From DASQFQ01 sp963722815 (GTDB lineage Bacteria > Actinomycetota > Thermoleophilia > Solirubrobacterales > Solirubrobacteraceae), in the NCBI GenBank assembly GCA_963722815.1, contig CAVROM010000009.1, positions 434,001-498,000 of the forward strand: 64,000 bases of DNA. The letters run 5' to 3'. The first letter of the stretch is position 1, and each line of letters starts with the position of its first letter. The notes under the pieces were generated by a model that worked only from the letters and a program-made list of their open reading frames with translations, ran no database searches and had not been told where the DNA came from. This document shows positions 23,938 through 31,768 of the stretch, one piece after another. Position numbers and translations under genes: made by a program.

Positions 23938-24497
23938 ACCTCGAGGATCTCTTCTTCCTTGCCCTTGAGGACGGCGTCGAGCTCGCTGACCTTCTGGTCG
24001 GTCAGCTTCTGCAGCGCATCCTCGGCGCGGTGCTCGTCGTCGGAGCCGGCCTCGCCGGCCTCCTTCAGCTCCCGGAGGTCGTGCATCACGTCGCGGCGGA
24101 TGTTGCGGATCGCGACACGGCCCTCCTCGGCGATCCCGCGCACGACCTTGACGAGCTGCTTGCGGCGCTCCTCGGTGAGCTCGGGCACCTGCAGGCGGAT
24201 GATCGACCCGTCGTTGTTGGGCGTGAGCCCGATGTCGGACTCGAGGATCGCCTTCTCGATCGACTTGATCGAGCTCTTGTCGTAGGGCTGCACGGTCAGC
24301 AGCCGCGCCTCGGGCGCGCTCAGCGTCGCCAGCTGCTTGAGCGGGGTCTGGACGCCGTAGTAGTCGACGTTGATGCGGTCGAGCAGCGCGGTGCTGGCGC
24401 GGCCGGTCCGGATCGAGCCGAACTTGCCGCGCGTCGACTCCACGGACTTGTCCATGTGCTCGCGCGCGTCGTCTAGGAGATCGTCGATCAGGCTCAT
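23934..24497 (-). CDS. frr: Ribosome recycling factor
   Basis: 187 residues. Splits post-termination ribosomes with EF-G. MSLIDDLLDDAREHMDKSVE and FGSIRTGRASTALLD form the start of the three-helix bundle, PLKQLATLSAPEARLLTVQPYD the small domain, and IRLQVPELTEERRKQLVKVV and VAIRNIRRDV the return helices. ATG at 24497 overlaps pyrH. Confidence 0.95.
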   Translation of the reverse strand: MSLIDDLLDDAREHMDKSVESTRGKFGSIRTGRASTALLDRINVDYYGVQTPLKQLATLSAPEARLLTVQPYDKSSIKSIEKAILESDIGLTPNNDGSIIRLQVPELTEERRKQLVKVVRGIAEEGRVAIRNIRRDVMHDLRELKEAGEAGSDDEHRAEDALQKLTDQKVSELDAVLKGKEEEILEV

Positions 24498-25213
24498 GTC
24501 TTCACCAGCGTTCCCACTCGCTCGCCGGAAATTATCCGATCGATGTTGCCCTCGGTGTTCATGTTGAAGACGACGATCGGCATGTGGTTGTCCATGCACA
24601 GCGACAGCGCGGTCGAGTCCATCACCTTGAGGCCGCGCTCGAGCGCCTCGCGGTGGGTGATCTCGGGCAGGAACTCGGCGCTGTCGTCCTGCTTGGGATC
24701 GGCGGTGTAGACGCCCTCGACGCCGTTCTTGGCCATCAGGATGATCTCGGCGTCGATCTCGTGTGCGCGCAGGGCGGCCGCGGTGTCGGTCGTGAAGAAC
24801 GGGTTGCCGGTGCCGGCCGCGAAGATGACGATGCGGTTCTTCTCGAGGTGGCGGATCGCGCGGCGGCGGATGTAGGGCTCGGCGACCTCGGAGACGGTGA
24901 TGGCGGACTGCACGCGCGTGTGGACGCCCTCGTGCTCCAGCGCGTCCTGCAGCGTCAGCGCGTTGAGCACGGTGGCGAGCATGCCCATGTAGTCCGCGGT
25001 GGCCCGCTCCATGCCGGCGGCGGCGCCGGCCAGGCCGCGGTAGATGTTGCCGGCGCCGACCACGATCGCGATCTCGACGCCGCGGTCGTGGAGCTGGCGG
25101 ACCTGGCGCGCGATCGCCTGGACGCGCTCCAGATCCGTGCCGTAGGGGAGGTCGCCCATCAGCGCCTCCCCCGACAGCTTCAGCAGGACTCGCCCGTAGG
25201 CGGGCTTGCTCAC
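24494..25213 (-). CDS. pyrH: UMP kinase
   Basis: 239 residues of the amino-acid-kinase fold. Phosphorylates UMP to UDP. RVLLKLSGEALMG, IAIVVGAGNIYRG, ADYMGMLATVLNAL, FAAGTGNPFFTTDTAAALRA, ILMAKNGVEGVYTADP and MDSTALSLCMDN are the family motifs. GTG at 25213 overlaps the tsf stop. Confidence 0.95.
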   Translation of the reverse strand: MSKPAYGRVLLKLSGEALMGDLPYGTDLERVQAIARQVRQLHDRGVEIAIVVGAGNIYRGLAGAAAGMERATADYMGMLATVLNALTLQDALEHEGVHTRVQSAITVSEVAEPYIRRRAIRHLEKNRIVIFAAGTGNPFFTTDTAAALRAHEIDAEIILMAKNGVEGVYTADPKQDDSAEFLPEITHREALERGLKVMDSTALSLCMDNHMPIVVFNMNTEGNIDRIISGERVGTLVKT

Positions 25214-25818
25214 GCCCCGACCACGAACTTGGAGAAGCGCCGGATCACGACGTTCTCGCCGGTGGTGCCGGACAGCTCGGCCCGGATCTGCTCGATCGTC
25301 TTGCCGTCGTGCTTGTCGCCGTTGACGTGCTCCTGGTTGAGGAGGACGACCTCCTCCATCCACTTGCGCAGCTTGCCCTCGGCGATCTTGGCCCGCACGT
25401 TCTCGGGCTTGTCCGCCGCCTGCTGCTCGAACACGCGCAGCTCGGCCTGCTTGGCGTCCTCGGGGATCTCGTCCTCGGAGACGTACTGGACCGACGGCGA
25501 GGCGGCGACGTGCAGCGCGACATCACGCGCGAACGCGATGAAGTCGTCGTTGCGGGCGACGAAGTCGGTGTTGCAGTCGACCTCGACGAGCACGCCGGTC
25601 TTGCCGTTGGTGTGGATGTAGGCCTGGACGGTGCCCTCGGTGGCCTCGCGGCCGCCCATCTTGAGGGCCTTGTCGCCCAGGCGGACGCGCAGCAGCTCGA
25701 CGGCGGCGTCGATGTCGCCGCCCGTCTCGGTCAGCGCCGACTTGCAATCCATCATCCCGGCGCCCGTCTTGTCGCGCAGCTCCTTGACCTGCGAGGCGGT
25801 GATCGTGGGGGTGCTCAT
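25210..25818 (-). CDS. tsf: Elongation factor Ts
   Basis: 202 residues, the short form. Nucleotide exchange factor for EF-Tu. N-terminal UBA-like KELRDKTGAGMMDCKSAL, then DIDAAVELLRVRL, and the core TDFVARNDDF, which contains the EF-Tu-contacting T-D-F-V-A motif. The C terminus is NVVIRRFSKFVVG. It overlaps rpsB by 4 bases. Confidence 0.95.
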   Translation of the reverse strand: MSTPTITASQVKELRDKTGAGMMDCKSALTETGGDIDAAVELLRVRLGDKALKMGGREATEGTVQAYIHTNGKTGVLVEVDCNTDFVARNDDFIAFARDVALHVAASPSVQYVSEDEIPEDAKQAELRVFEQQAADKPENVRAKIAEGKLRKWMEEVVLLNQEHVNGDKHDGKTIEQIRAELSGTTGENVVIRRFSKFVVGA

Positions 25819-27077
25819 GCCTTCTCCTGGGTCTGCTCTTCGGTCTTCGGTGCGGCCTTCTTCGCGCGCGGCTTGCGCGCCGGCTTCTTGGGCTTCTCCG
25901 TGGCCTCCGCCGGGGGCGGGGTGGCCTCGGACTCCGACGAGGCGGCCGGGACGGCCTCCTCGGTCGCGGCCTGGGCGGCCGCGGCGGCCTCGGCGTCGGC
26001 CGTGCCCTCGGCCTGCGGCGGCGCGGCCTCGACGGCGGCGGCGACCTCGGCCTCGGCCTCGCCCTTGTCGGACGCGGTGGTGGTGGTCTTGGCCTCATCG
26101 GCGGGCGGAGCCTCGGCGGCGGCCGGCGGTGCGGCCTCAGCCGGAGCGGCCTTCGGAGCGGCCTTCGCCGCAGGCGCGGCCTCGGCGGCCGCCGGAGCGG
26201 CCTCTGCGGGCGCAGCCTCGGCAGCCGGCACCTGGGCCTCGGCGGCCGCGGCGGCGTCACGCTCGGCCTGGCGCGCGGCGGCCTCCTCGGCCTCCTTGCG
26301 CTGGCGCTCCTCCTCCTCGCGTGCGGCGCGCTCCTCGGCCTCCTTGCGGGCCTGCTCCTCGGCCTCCTTGCGCGCCCGCTCCTCCTCGGCGCGGAACGTC
26401 TGGTAGCCCTGCGATACGACGTCGCCGATCGCCTGCGTGATGATCGCGCAGGACTTGATCGCGTCGTCGTTGCCCGGGATCACGTAGTCGATCCCGTCCG
26501 GGTCGCAGTTGGTGTCGACGAGGCCGATGATCGGGATCCGCAGGCGCTTGGCCTCCTGGACCGCGATCACCTCGGTCTTGAGGTCGACCACGAACATCGC
26601 GTCAGGCGGGCGCTGCATGTTCTTGACGCCGCCGAGATTCGCCTGGAGCTTGGCCAGGTCGGCCTGGGCGGCCATGCGCTCACGCGTCGGGAGCAGCGCG
26701 AGCTGGCCTTCCGACTCGTAGCGCTCGAGATCGTGCAGGCGCTTGATGCGCAGCGAGATCGTCTGGAAGTTCGTCAGCAGGCCGCCGAGCCAGCGGTGGT
26801 TGACGAACGGCATGCCGGCGTTCTCCGCGACCTCCTTGATGGAGTCGCGCGCCTGCTTCTTGGTGCCCACGAACAGCACGGTGCCGCCGCGGTGGGCGAC
26901 CTCGGAGCTGAACTGCTGAGCCTGCTCGAGCAGCGCCTGCGTCTTGAGCAGGTCGATGATGTAGATGCCCCCGCGCTCGCCGTGGATGAAACGGCGCATC
27001 TTGGGGTTCCAGCGGCGCGTCTGGTGTCCGAAATGTACCCCGGACTCCAGCAGCTCCCTGATGCCGACTTCGGCCAT
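25815..27077 (-). CDS. rpsB: Ribosomal protein S2 with a long low-complexity C-terminal extension
   Basis: 420 residues. Residues 1-230 are a standard S2: LLESGVHFGHQTRRWNPKMRRFI, FVGTKKQARD, VNHRWLGGLLTN, DAMFVVDLKTE and GLVDTNCDPDGIDYVIPGNDDA. Residues about 231-420 are extra: a highly charged Glu/Arg/Lys predicted helix or coiled coil, then an Ala/Pro/Glu-rich stretch, and a lysine-rich tail (KKPARKPRAKKAAPK). It starts the rpsB-tsf-pyrH-frr-uppS-cdsA block and is preceded by a leader of about 250 bases. Confidence 0.95.
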   Translation of the reverse strand: MAEVGIRELLESGVHFGHQTRRWNPKMRRFIHGERGGIYIIDLLKTQALLEQAQQFSSEVAHRGGTVLFVGTKKQARDSIKEVAENAGMPFVNHRWLGGLLTNFQTISLRIKRLHDLERYESEGQLALLPTRERMAAQADLAKLQANLGGVKNMQRPPDAMFVVDLKTEVIAVQEAKRLRIPIIGLVDTNCDPDGIDYVIPGNDDAIKSCAIITQAIGDVVSQGYQTFRAEEERARKEAEEQARKEAEERAAREEEERQRKEAEEAAARQAERDAAAAAEAQVPAAEAAPAEAAPAAAEAAPAAKAAPKAAPAEAAPPAAAEAPPADEAKTTTTASDKGEAEAEVAAAVEAAPPQAEGTADAEAAAAAQAATEEAVPAASSESEATPPPAEATEKPKKPARKPRAKKAAPKTEEQTQEKA

Positions 27078-27320
27078 AGGAGTGCTCCCTTGAGAAGTAG
27101 ATTTGGAACGGCGCCGGGCGGTGTCGGGGGGTGGGCGGACCCGGCGCGAGCGCCGGGCAGGGCCGCCGTCCCCGAGCTCCCATCGTGGGATCGCCCGGGT
27201 TGGTGGTCGGAAATTGCACCGATCAGTTTACGCAAGTTCGCCGGGGCCCCCTCGTTTGGGAGCTGTGCGGGCCGGCCCTCCCTTCCCCTACTCCGGTGGT
27301 CCGGTCCGCGCAATACCGCG
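27078..27320 (-). other. rpsB leader / intergenic region
   Basis: No gene here. On the minus strand it holds a GGGAG ribosome binding site just before the rpsB ATG and a GC-rich hairpin (CCCGGCG 27140-27146, loop CGAG, CGCCGGG 27151-27157), which could be part of a ribosomal-protein leader. An AT-richer patch at 27211-27238 is the best place for the promoter, but no well-spaced -35/-10 pair can be claimed. Confidence 0.4.
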
Positions 27321-27321
27321 A

Positions 27322-27348
27322 GTGGGGCGGCCAGGATGGCCGCCCCAC
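27322..27348 (-). terminator. Hairpin after rluD
   Basis: GTGGGGCGGCC (27322-27332), loop AGGAT, GGCCGCCCCAC (27338-27348), 11 perfect pairs, 4 bases after the rluD stop. It ends the sepF-to-rluD run. There is no clear T-run. Confidence 0.75.
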
Positions 27349-27352
27349 CGCG

Positions 27353-28222
27353 TTAGAGGACGCGGGCGAGGTCGTCGGGGAGCGGGGAGCAGACGTCGAT
27401 GCGCTCGCCCGTGACCGGGTGCTCGAACGCGAGCCGCTCGGCGTGCAGGAACTGGCGCTCGAGCCCGAGGACGCCGGCGTGGCCGTACTCGGGGTCGCCG
27501 GCCACGGGGTGGCCGATCGCCTTCAGGTGGGCGCGGATCTGGTGCGTGCGGCCGGTCTCGAGCCGCACCCGCAGCAGCGTGTAACCGTCCAGGACGCGCT
27601 CGGTCTCGAAGTGGGTGATCGCGGCCCGGCCGTCGGCGGTGTCGGTCGACATGCGGGTGCGCACGCGGCGGTCGCGGCCGAGCGGCGCCTCGATCGTGCC
27701 GGTCCGAGCGTCGGGGCGGCCCTCGACCAGCGCCAGGTACTCGCGCACGATCTCGCGCCGCCGCAGGGCGCTCTGCAACGCCTCCAGGACCTCCTCGGAG
27801 CGCGCGACCACGAGCAGCCCGCTCGTGTCGCGGTCGAGGCGGTGGACGATCCCGCGCCGGCCCTCCGGCCCGCCCGCGGCGCCGACGCGCTCGAGCGCCT
27901 GGGCGAGCGTGCCGGCGGCGTGCCCGCGGGCCGGGTGCACGACGACCCCGGCGGGCTTGTCGACCACCATCAGGTGCTCGTCCTCCCACGCGATCGAGAA
28001 GCGCGCGTCGGGCACGTCGCGCGCCTCCTCGGCCTCGGCCTCCTCGACCTCGATCGTCTCGCCGCCGCGCAGCGTATGGCGCTTGGCCTTCTCCTCCCCG
28101 TCGACCCGCACCCGGCCGTCGTCGATCAGCCGCTGCGCCGCGGCGCGCGAGCCCGCGTGCCCGGCGAGGAAGACGTCGAGCCGCTCCCCCGCGGCGTCGG
28201 CCGGGACCTCAATCGCCGGCAT
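27353..28222 (-). CDS. rluD: 23S rRNA pseudouridine synthase, RluD family
   Basis: 289 residues from ATG 28222 (MPAIEVPADAAGERLDVFL). N-terminal S4 domain, then the catalytic motif GIVHRLDRDTSGLLVVAR with the nucleophile Asp; REYLALVEG and LETGRTHQIRAHL also fit. Modifies uridines of 23S rRNA. The start overlaps lspA by 14 bases. An upstream in-frame ATG would add MCWRGRRA and is less likely. Confidence 0.92.
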   Translation of the reverse strand: MPAIEVPADAAGERLDVFLAGHAGSRAAAQRLIDDGRVRVDGEEKAKRHTLRGGETIEVEEAEAEEARDVPDARFSIAWEDEHLMVVDKPAGVVVHPARGHAAGTLAQALERVGAAGGPEGRRGIVHRLDRDTSGLLVVARSEEVLEALQSALRRREIVREYLALVEGRPDARTGTIEAPLGRDRRVRTRMSTDTADGRAAITHFETERVLDGYTLLRVRLETGRTHQIRAHLKAIGHPVAGDPEYGHAGVLGLERQFLHAERLAFEHPVTGERIDVCSPLPDDLARVL

Positions 28223-28670
28223 GGCGCGGCGGCCCCTCCAGCACATAGATCAGGCTCAGCACCCCGAACGTGATGCACGTGTCGGCGAGGTTGAACGCCG
28301 GCCACAACACGGGGTCGATGAAGTCGGTCACGTAGCCCTGGTGAAGCCGGTCGATCAGGTTGCCAGCGGCGCCGCCCAGCAGCAGGCCGGTCGGCAGCCA
28401 CACCAGCGGCCGCCGGCTGTGCGTCGCGAAGAAGATCAGCAGCGCCGAGACCGCGGCGACGCCGACGATCACGAGCAGCACGCCGCCGTTCACGAACAGG
28501 CCGAACGCGACCCCGCGGTTGTGGACGTGGACCAGCTCGACCCCTGGGAAGATGCCGTCGCTGCTGCCGATCCGCACGTTGTGCCGCACGAGCGACTTGG
28601 TCGCCTGGTCGGCGGCGACGACCGCCACGGCCAGCGCCCCGGCCCGCAGGGCGGACTTCCCGGAGATCAA
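28209..28670 (-). CDS. lspA: Lipoprotein signal peptidase (signal peptidase II)
   Basis: 153 residues, four membrane helices. DQATKSLV, then VHNRGVAFGLF. Catalytic aspartates lie in GGAAGNLIDRLHQGYVTDFID and FNLADTCITFG. Cleaves prolipoprotein signal peptides after lipidation. It lies just before rluD, as in many bacteria. Confidence 0.95.
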   Translation of the reverse strand: MISGKSALRAGALAVAVVAADQATKSLVRHNVRIGSSDGIFPGVELVHVHNRGVAFGLFVNGGVLLVIVGVAAVSALLIFFATHSRRPLVWLPTGLLLGGAAGNLIDRLHQGYVTDFIDPVLWPAFNLADTCITFGVLSLIYVLEGPPRHAGD

Positions 28671-28957
28671 GACCCTCGGATGAGGCCGACGATGATCCCG
28701 CCGCCGATCTGCAGCACGATGATCGCCACCATCGGCGACAGGTCGAGCGGCCCGACCTGCAGCGGGAGCTTGCGGAACAGCGCGAGGAACGGGTTCGAGA
28801 CGTCGCGCAGGAAGTCCATGACCGCATTGAGGATGCGGTTGTAGGGCATGCGCACGCCGAGCGAGAAGACCAGCGACAGCACGACCCAGCCGACGATGCA
28901 GATCGTGTAGACGAGGATCAGCGCCGCGAGGAAGTCGGCGACGTCGCCGCGGCTCAT
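28667..28957 (-). CDS. YggT-family membrane protein
   Basis: 96 residues with two membrane helices (FLAALILVYTICIVGWVVLSLVF and MVAIIVLQIGGGIIVGLI) and the conserved middle NAVMDFLRDVSNPFLALFRKLPLQVGPLDLSP. YggT proteins lie beside sepF and proC and are linked to division or osmotic stress; the biochemical role is not known. Start ATG 28957 overlaps the proC stop. Confidence 0.88.
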   Translation of the reverse strand: MSRGDVADFLAALILVYTICIVGWVVLSLVFSLGVRMPYNRILNAVMDFLRDVSNPFLALFRKLPLQVGPLDLSPMVAIIVLQIGGGIIVGLIRGS

Positions 28958-29706
28958 GCCGGCCCCAGGACGTCGTCCATCGCGGAGGCGAACGCGGCCC
29001 GCACGCCGCCCCGTTCCAGGGCCGCGAGACCGCGGGCGGTCGTCCCGCCCGGCGAGGTCACCTCGCGGCGCAGCCGCAGCGTGTCGTGCTCGCGGGCGCG
29101 CAGGAGCTCGGCGCTGCCGGCCATCGTCTCGGTCACCAGCCGCTGCGCGATCGGCGCGGGGATGCCGCGGCGGATCCCGGCCTCGACCCACGCCTCGGCC
29201 ACGAGCGCCCAGTACGCGGGGCCGACGCCCGAGCAGGCCGCGCAGGCGTCGATGATGCCCTCGGCAACGCGCACGACGGTGCCGATGCGCCCGAACAGCT
29301 CCTCGACCTGGCCGGCGAGCGGCTGGTCGGCGGGCTCGGCCAGCAGCGTCACGCCGCGGCCGACCTCGGCCGGCGTGTTCGGCTGCACACGCACCACCTG
29401 CGCGCCGGGGTAGGCGGCCCGCAGCTGCTCGATCGTCGTGCGGCCGAGCAGCGAGACGACGCCCTTGGCCGCCTGCGCGTCGCCGGCAACGGCCGCGAGC
29501 TGCGCGGGCTTGTGGGCGAGGACGACGAAGTCCGCGCGCTCGGCGAGCGCCGCGGTGGAGTCCAGCGCCTCACCGCCGAGCTCTGCCGCCAGCGCGGCGG
29601 CCCGGCCCGAGCCGGAGTCGGTGGCGAGCACGGGCTCGCCCCAGCCGCGCGCGAGCGCCGCCGCCATGTTCCCGGCTCCGATCAGGCCTACCTTCACCGC
29701 GCTCAA
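28954..29706 (-). CDS. proC: Pyrroline-5-carboxylate reductase
   Basis: 250 residues. NAD(P)H-dependent last step of proline synthesis. KVGLIGAGNMAAALARGW is the Rossmann motif; VVLAHKPAQLA and RVQPNTPAEVGRG follow, with the C-terminal signature ETMAGSAELLR..TSPGGTTARGLAALE. It lies between sepF and yggT, an arrangement common in Gram-positive bacteria. Confidence 0.93.
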   Translation of the reverse strand: MSAVKVGLIGAGNMAAALARGWGEPVLATDSGSGRAAALAAELGGEALDSTAALAERADFVVLAHKPAQLAAVAGDAQAAKGVVSLLGRTTIEQLRAAYPGAQVVRVQPNTPAEVGRGVTLLAEPADQPLAGQVEELFGRIGTVVRVAEGIIDACAACSGVGPAYWALVAEAWVEAGIRRGIPAPIAQRLVTETMAGSAELLRAREHDTLRLRREVTSPGGTTARGLAALERGGVRAAFASAMDDVLGPA

Positions 29707-29714
29707 TGTAACTA

Positions 29715-29764
29715 CCGGGACACGGCCACCGGTCTCCGCACTCTTAGAGGGGGCCGTGTCCCGG
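29715..29764 (-). terminator. Long-armed hairpin between sepF and proC
   Basis: CCGGGACACGGCC (29715-29727) and GGCCGTGTCCCGG (29752-29764) are perfect 13-base inverted copies around a 24-base loop. Placed just after the sepF stop, it may end or attenuate sepF transcripts before proC. Confidence 0.65.
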
Positions 29765-29772
29765 CCTCCTCA

Positions 29773-30333
29773 TCAGGACTGGTTGAAGAAACCCTTCTCG
29801 ATCAGCCGCGCGCGCTCCTCGGCCGACACCTCGACGTTGCGCGGCGTGAGCAGGAAGACCTTCTCGGCGATCTGCTGCATGCCGCCGTCGAGCGCATAGG
29901 TGAGGCCCGAGGCGAAGTCGACGAGGCGCTTGGAGAGATCGCGGTCGATGCCCTGGAGGTTGACGATGACCGGGATCTGATCCTTGAACTTGTCCGCGAT
30001 GTCCTGGGCGTCGTTGAACGACTTGGGGATCACGAGGTGGACGCGCGAGCTCTCGCGGCGAGCGCCGCCACCATTGGTGCCGGCCCCGGGCTCGACCGTG
30101 CGCAGCCGCGTGGTGCGGCGCTCGGCCGGGGAGTCGTCGGCGAAGATGTCGTCGATCTCGTCGCGCCGGCGGCGCGTCGAGAGGCGGCGGACGTTCGGCC
30201 GCTCGCGGTAGCGCTCCTCGAGGTCGCGCTCCGGCTCGCGGGCGTCGTACTCGGGTTCCTCGTCGTACTCGTCGCGGGCCTCGGCGAGGCCGAAGTAGAC
30301 GGCGATGTTGTGTAGCGAGTCGCGGAGTGCCAT
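29773..30333 (-). CDS. sepF: Cell division protein SepF
   Basis: 186 residues. N-terminal amphipathic membrane-binding helix (LRDSLHNIAVYFGLAE), an acidic/basic disordered linker (residues about 20-90), and the C-terminal domain with RVHLVIPKSFNDAQDIADKFK, VIVNLQGIDRDLSKRLVDFASGLTYALDG and KVFLLTPRNVEVS. Anchors FtsZ to the membrane in actinobacteria, which lack FtsA. The yggS-sepF-proC-yggT order is the usual division cluster. Confidence 0.95.
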   Translation of the reverse strand: MALRDSLHNIAVYFGLAEARDEYDEEPEYDAREPERDLEERYRERPNVRRLSTRRRRDEIDDIFADDSPAERRTTRLRTVEPGAGTNGGGARRESSRVHLVIPKSFNDAQDIADKFKDQIPVIVNLQGIDRDLSKRLVDFASGLTYALDGGMQQIAEKVFLLTPRNVEVSAEERARLIEKGFFNQS

Positions 30334-30373
30334 GGCGTCGATGCGTTTCGCGCTTGGACGCGAATCCCCTGCA

Positions 30374-31036
30374 TTATGCCCCGTAGAGGCGTGTCCCCAC
30401 GCGTACGAGCGTGGCGCCCTCCTCCACGGCGACCGCGAAGTCCTGCGAGGTGCCCATCGAGAGGCGGGTCAGGCCGTGGGCGTCGGCGAGCTCCTTGAGG
30501 GCCGCGAAGTGGCGCCGGCTGGCCTCCGGATCCTCGGCGAACGGCGGCATCGTCATCAGCCCGCTGACCCGCACGGGAGCGCGCTCGAGGAAGGCCGGGA
30601 GCTCGTCCGGGTCGATGCCGGCCTTACCCTCGTCCCCCGCGACGTTGACCTCGACGAGGATCTCTGTCTCGGGCGTGCCGTGCTTGCCGAGCTGGTTCAG
30701 CGCGGAGTCCGACGCGACCGAGTGGATCAGCTCCACGTACGGGAGGATCTGCTTGACCTTGCGGCTCTGGAGCTGGCCGATGAAGTGCCAGCGGAACTCG
30801 GGGTGGGCGGTGGCCTTGGCCTCGAGCTCCTGGGCGCGGTTCTCGCCCAGCAGCGTGAGCCCCGCCTCGTGCAGGACGTGGAGGTCCTCGAGCGGGATGT
30901 ACTTGACGGCGGCGAGCAGCTCGACCTCGTCGGGACTGCGGCCGGCCTTCCGCGCGGCCGCCTCGATCTCGGCCCGCACGCGCTCGAGCCCACGCCGCAC
31001 CGTCTCGACCTCGACGCCGTGGATCAGGCCCGCCAC
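30374..31036 (-). CDS. yggS: PLP homeostasis protein, YggS/PROSC family
   Basis: 220 residues of the alanine-racemase-like barrel. ELLAAVKYIPLEDL contains the PLP-binding Lys; LLGENRAQELEAKA, WHFIGQLQSRKVKQI, LVEVNVAGDEGKAG, GLMTMPPF and LSMGTSQDFAVAVEEGATLVRVGTRLYG are conserved. GTG at 31036 overlaps the pgeF end by 13 bases. Confidence 0.92.
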   Translation of the reverse strand: MAGLIHGVEVETVRRGLERVRAEIEAAARKAGRSPDEVELLAAVKYIPLEDLHVLHEAGLTLLGENRAQELEAKATAHPEFRWHFIGQLQSRKVKQILPYVELIHSVASDSALNQLGKHGTPETEILVEVNVAGDEGKAGIDPDELPAFLERAPVRVSGLMTMPPFAEDPEASRRHFAALKELADAHGLTRLSMGTSQDFAVAVEEGATLVRVGTRLYGA

Positions 31037-31764
31037 ACGACCCCCGCCTGCCGGCCCGTGACGCCGCCGTCGCGGCGGTGGGAGAAGAACAGCCCGAACC
31101 AGCACATCGAGCACAGCCCGACGTCGTGGACCGCGTCGACCCCGGCGTCGTGGAGCTGGGCGCGCGCGACCTTCGCCAAGTCGAGGTTGCGCTCGCCGAC
31201 GCGCGCGTCGTAGGCCTCGAAGACCTCGTGGACCTCCTCGCCGACCTCGTAGCAGCAGCCGCGCGCCGACGGGCCGAGCGCGGCCTGGATCGGCCCCTCG
31301 GCGCCGAGCTCCCGCACCGCCGCCACGCCCTCGGCGACGATCCCGGCCGCCAGCCCGCGCCAGCCGCCGTGGAGCGCCGCGACCGCGCCGTCGGCAACCA
31401 GCATCACCGGCAGGCAGTCGGCCACGAACACGAGCGCCGGCGCGTCCTCGAGCGCGGTCGCCTGACCGTCCTCGGGCGCGTGCGGCCGCCGCGGCCCGGG
31501 CGGCTCGGTGGCGCGGCGCACGGTCGCCTCGTGGACCTGGCGGCCGTAGAGGAAGCGCTCGCGCGGGGCGCCGACCGCCGCGGCGAGCCGGGCGCGGTTC
31601 TCGTCGACGTTCTCGCCCGGGTCGTCGGTCAGCCGGCCGAGGTTGAGCGAGGCGAACGGGCCCTCGGAGACGCCGCCGCGGCGGCTCGAGAACAGCACCT
31701 CGCCCCCGGGCAGCGAGGCGCCGATGTGCTCGTCGCGCCAGGTGAAGGGCTCGGGCAGGTCCAC
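31024..31764 (-). CDS. pgeF: Peptidoglycan editing factor PgeF (YfiH/LACC1 family)
   Basis: 246 residues from GTG 31764. Zinc-type active site with VADCLPVML (Cys), ALHGGWRGLAAGI (His) and the C-terminal SMCWFGLFFSHRRDG..GRQAGVVWR. GRQVHEATVRR and GPSARGCCYEVGEEV also fit. The family acts as a purine-nucleoside or UDP-MurNAc-peptide editing enzyme. It sits before yggS and sepF as usual. Confidence 0.88.
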   Translation of the reverse strand: MDLPEPFTWRDEHIGASLPGGEVLFSSRRGGVSEGPFASLNLGRLTDDPGENVDENRARLAAAVGAPRERFLYGRQVHEATVRRATEPPGPRRPHAPEDGQATALEDAPALVFVADCLPVMLVADGAVAALHGGWRGLAAGIVAEGVAAVRELGAEGPIQAALGPSARGCCYEVGEEVHEVFEAYDARVGERNLDLAKVARAQLHDAGVDAVHDVGLCSMCWFGLFFSHRRDGGVTGRQAGVVWRA

Positions 31765-31768
31765 GCCG

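Noticed and set aside
25523..26440. Proline/arginine-rich open frames on both strands over rpsB and tsf
   Set aside because: They are shadows created by the Ala/Glu/Pro repeat codons of the S2 tail.
27207..27240. A sigma-70 promoter for rpsB
   Set aside because: Candidate hexamers exist, but none has an acceptable spacing, so it is mentioned only as a likely area.
30374..31114. Longer yggS start at 31114
   Set aside because: The extra residues are Pro/Arg-rich, overlap pgeF deeply and are absent from the family. GTG at 31036 fits better.
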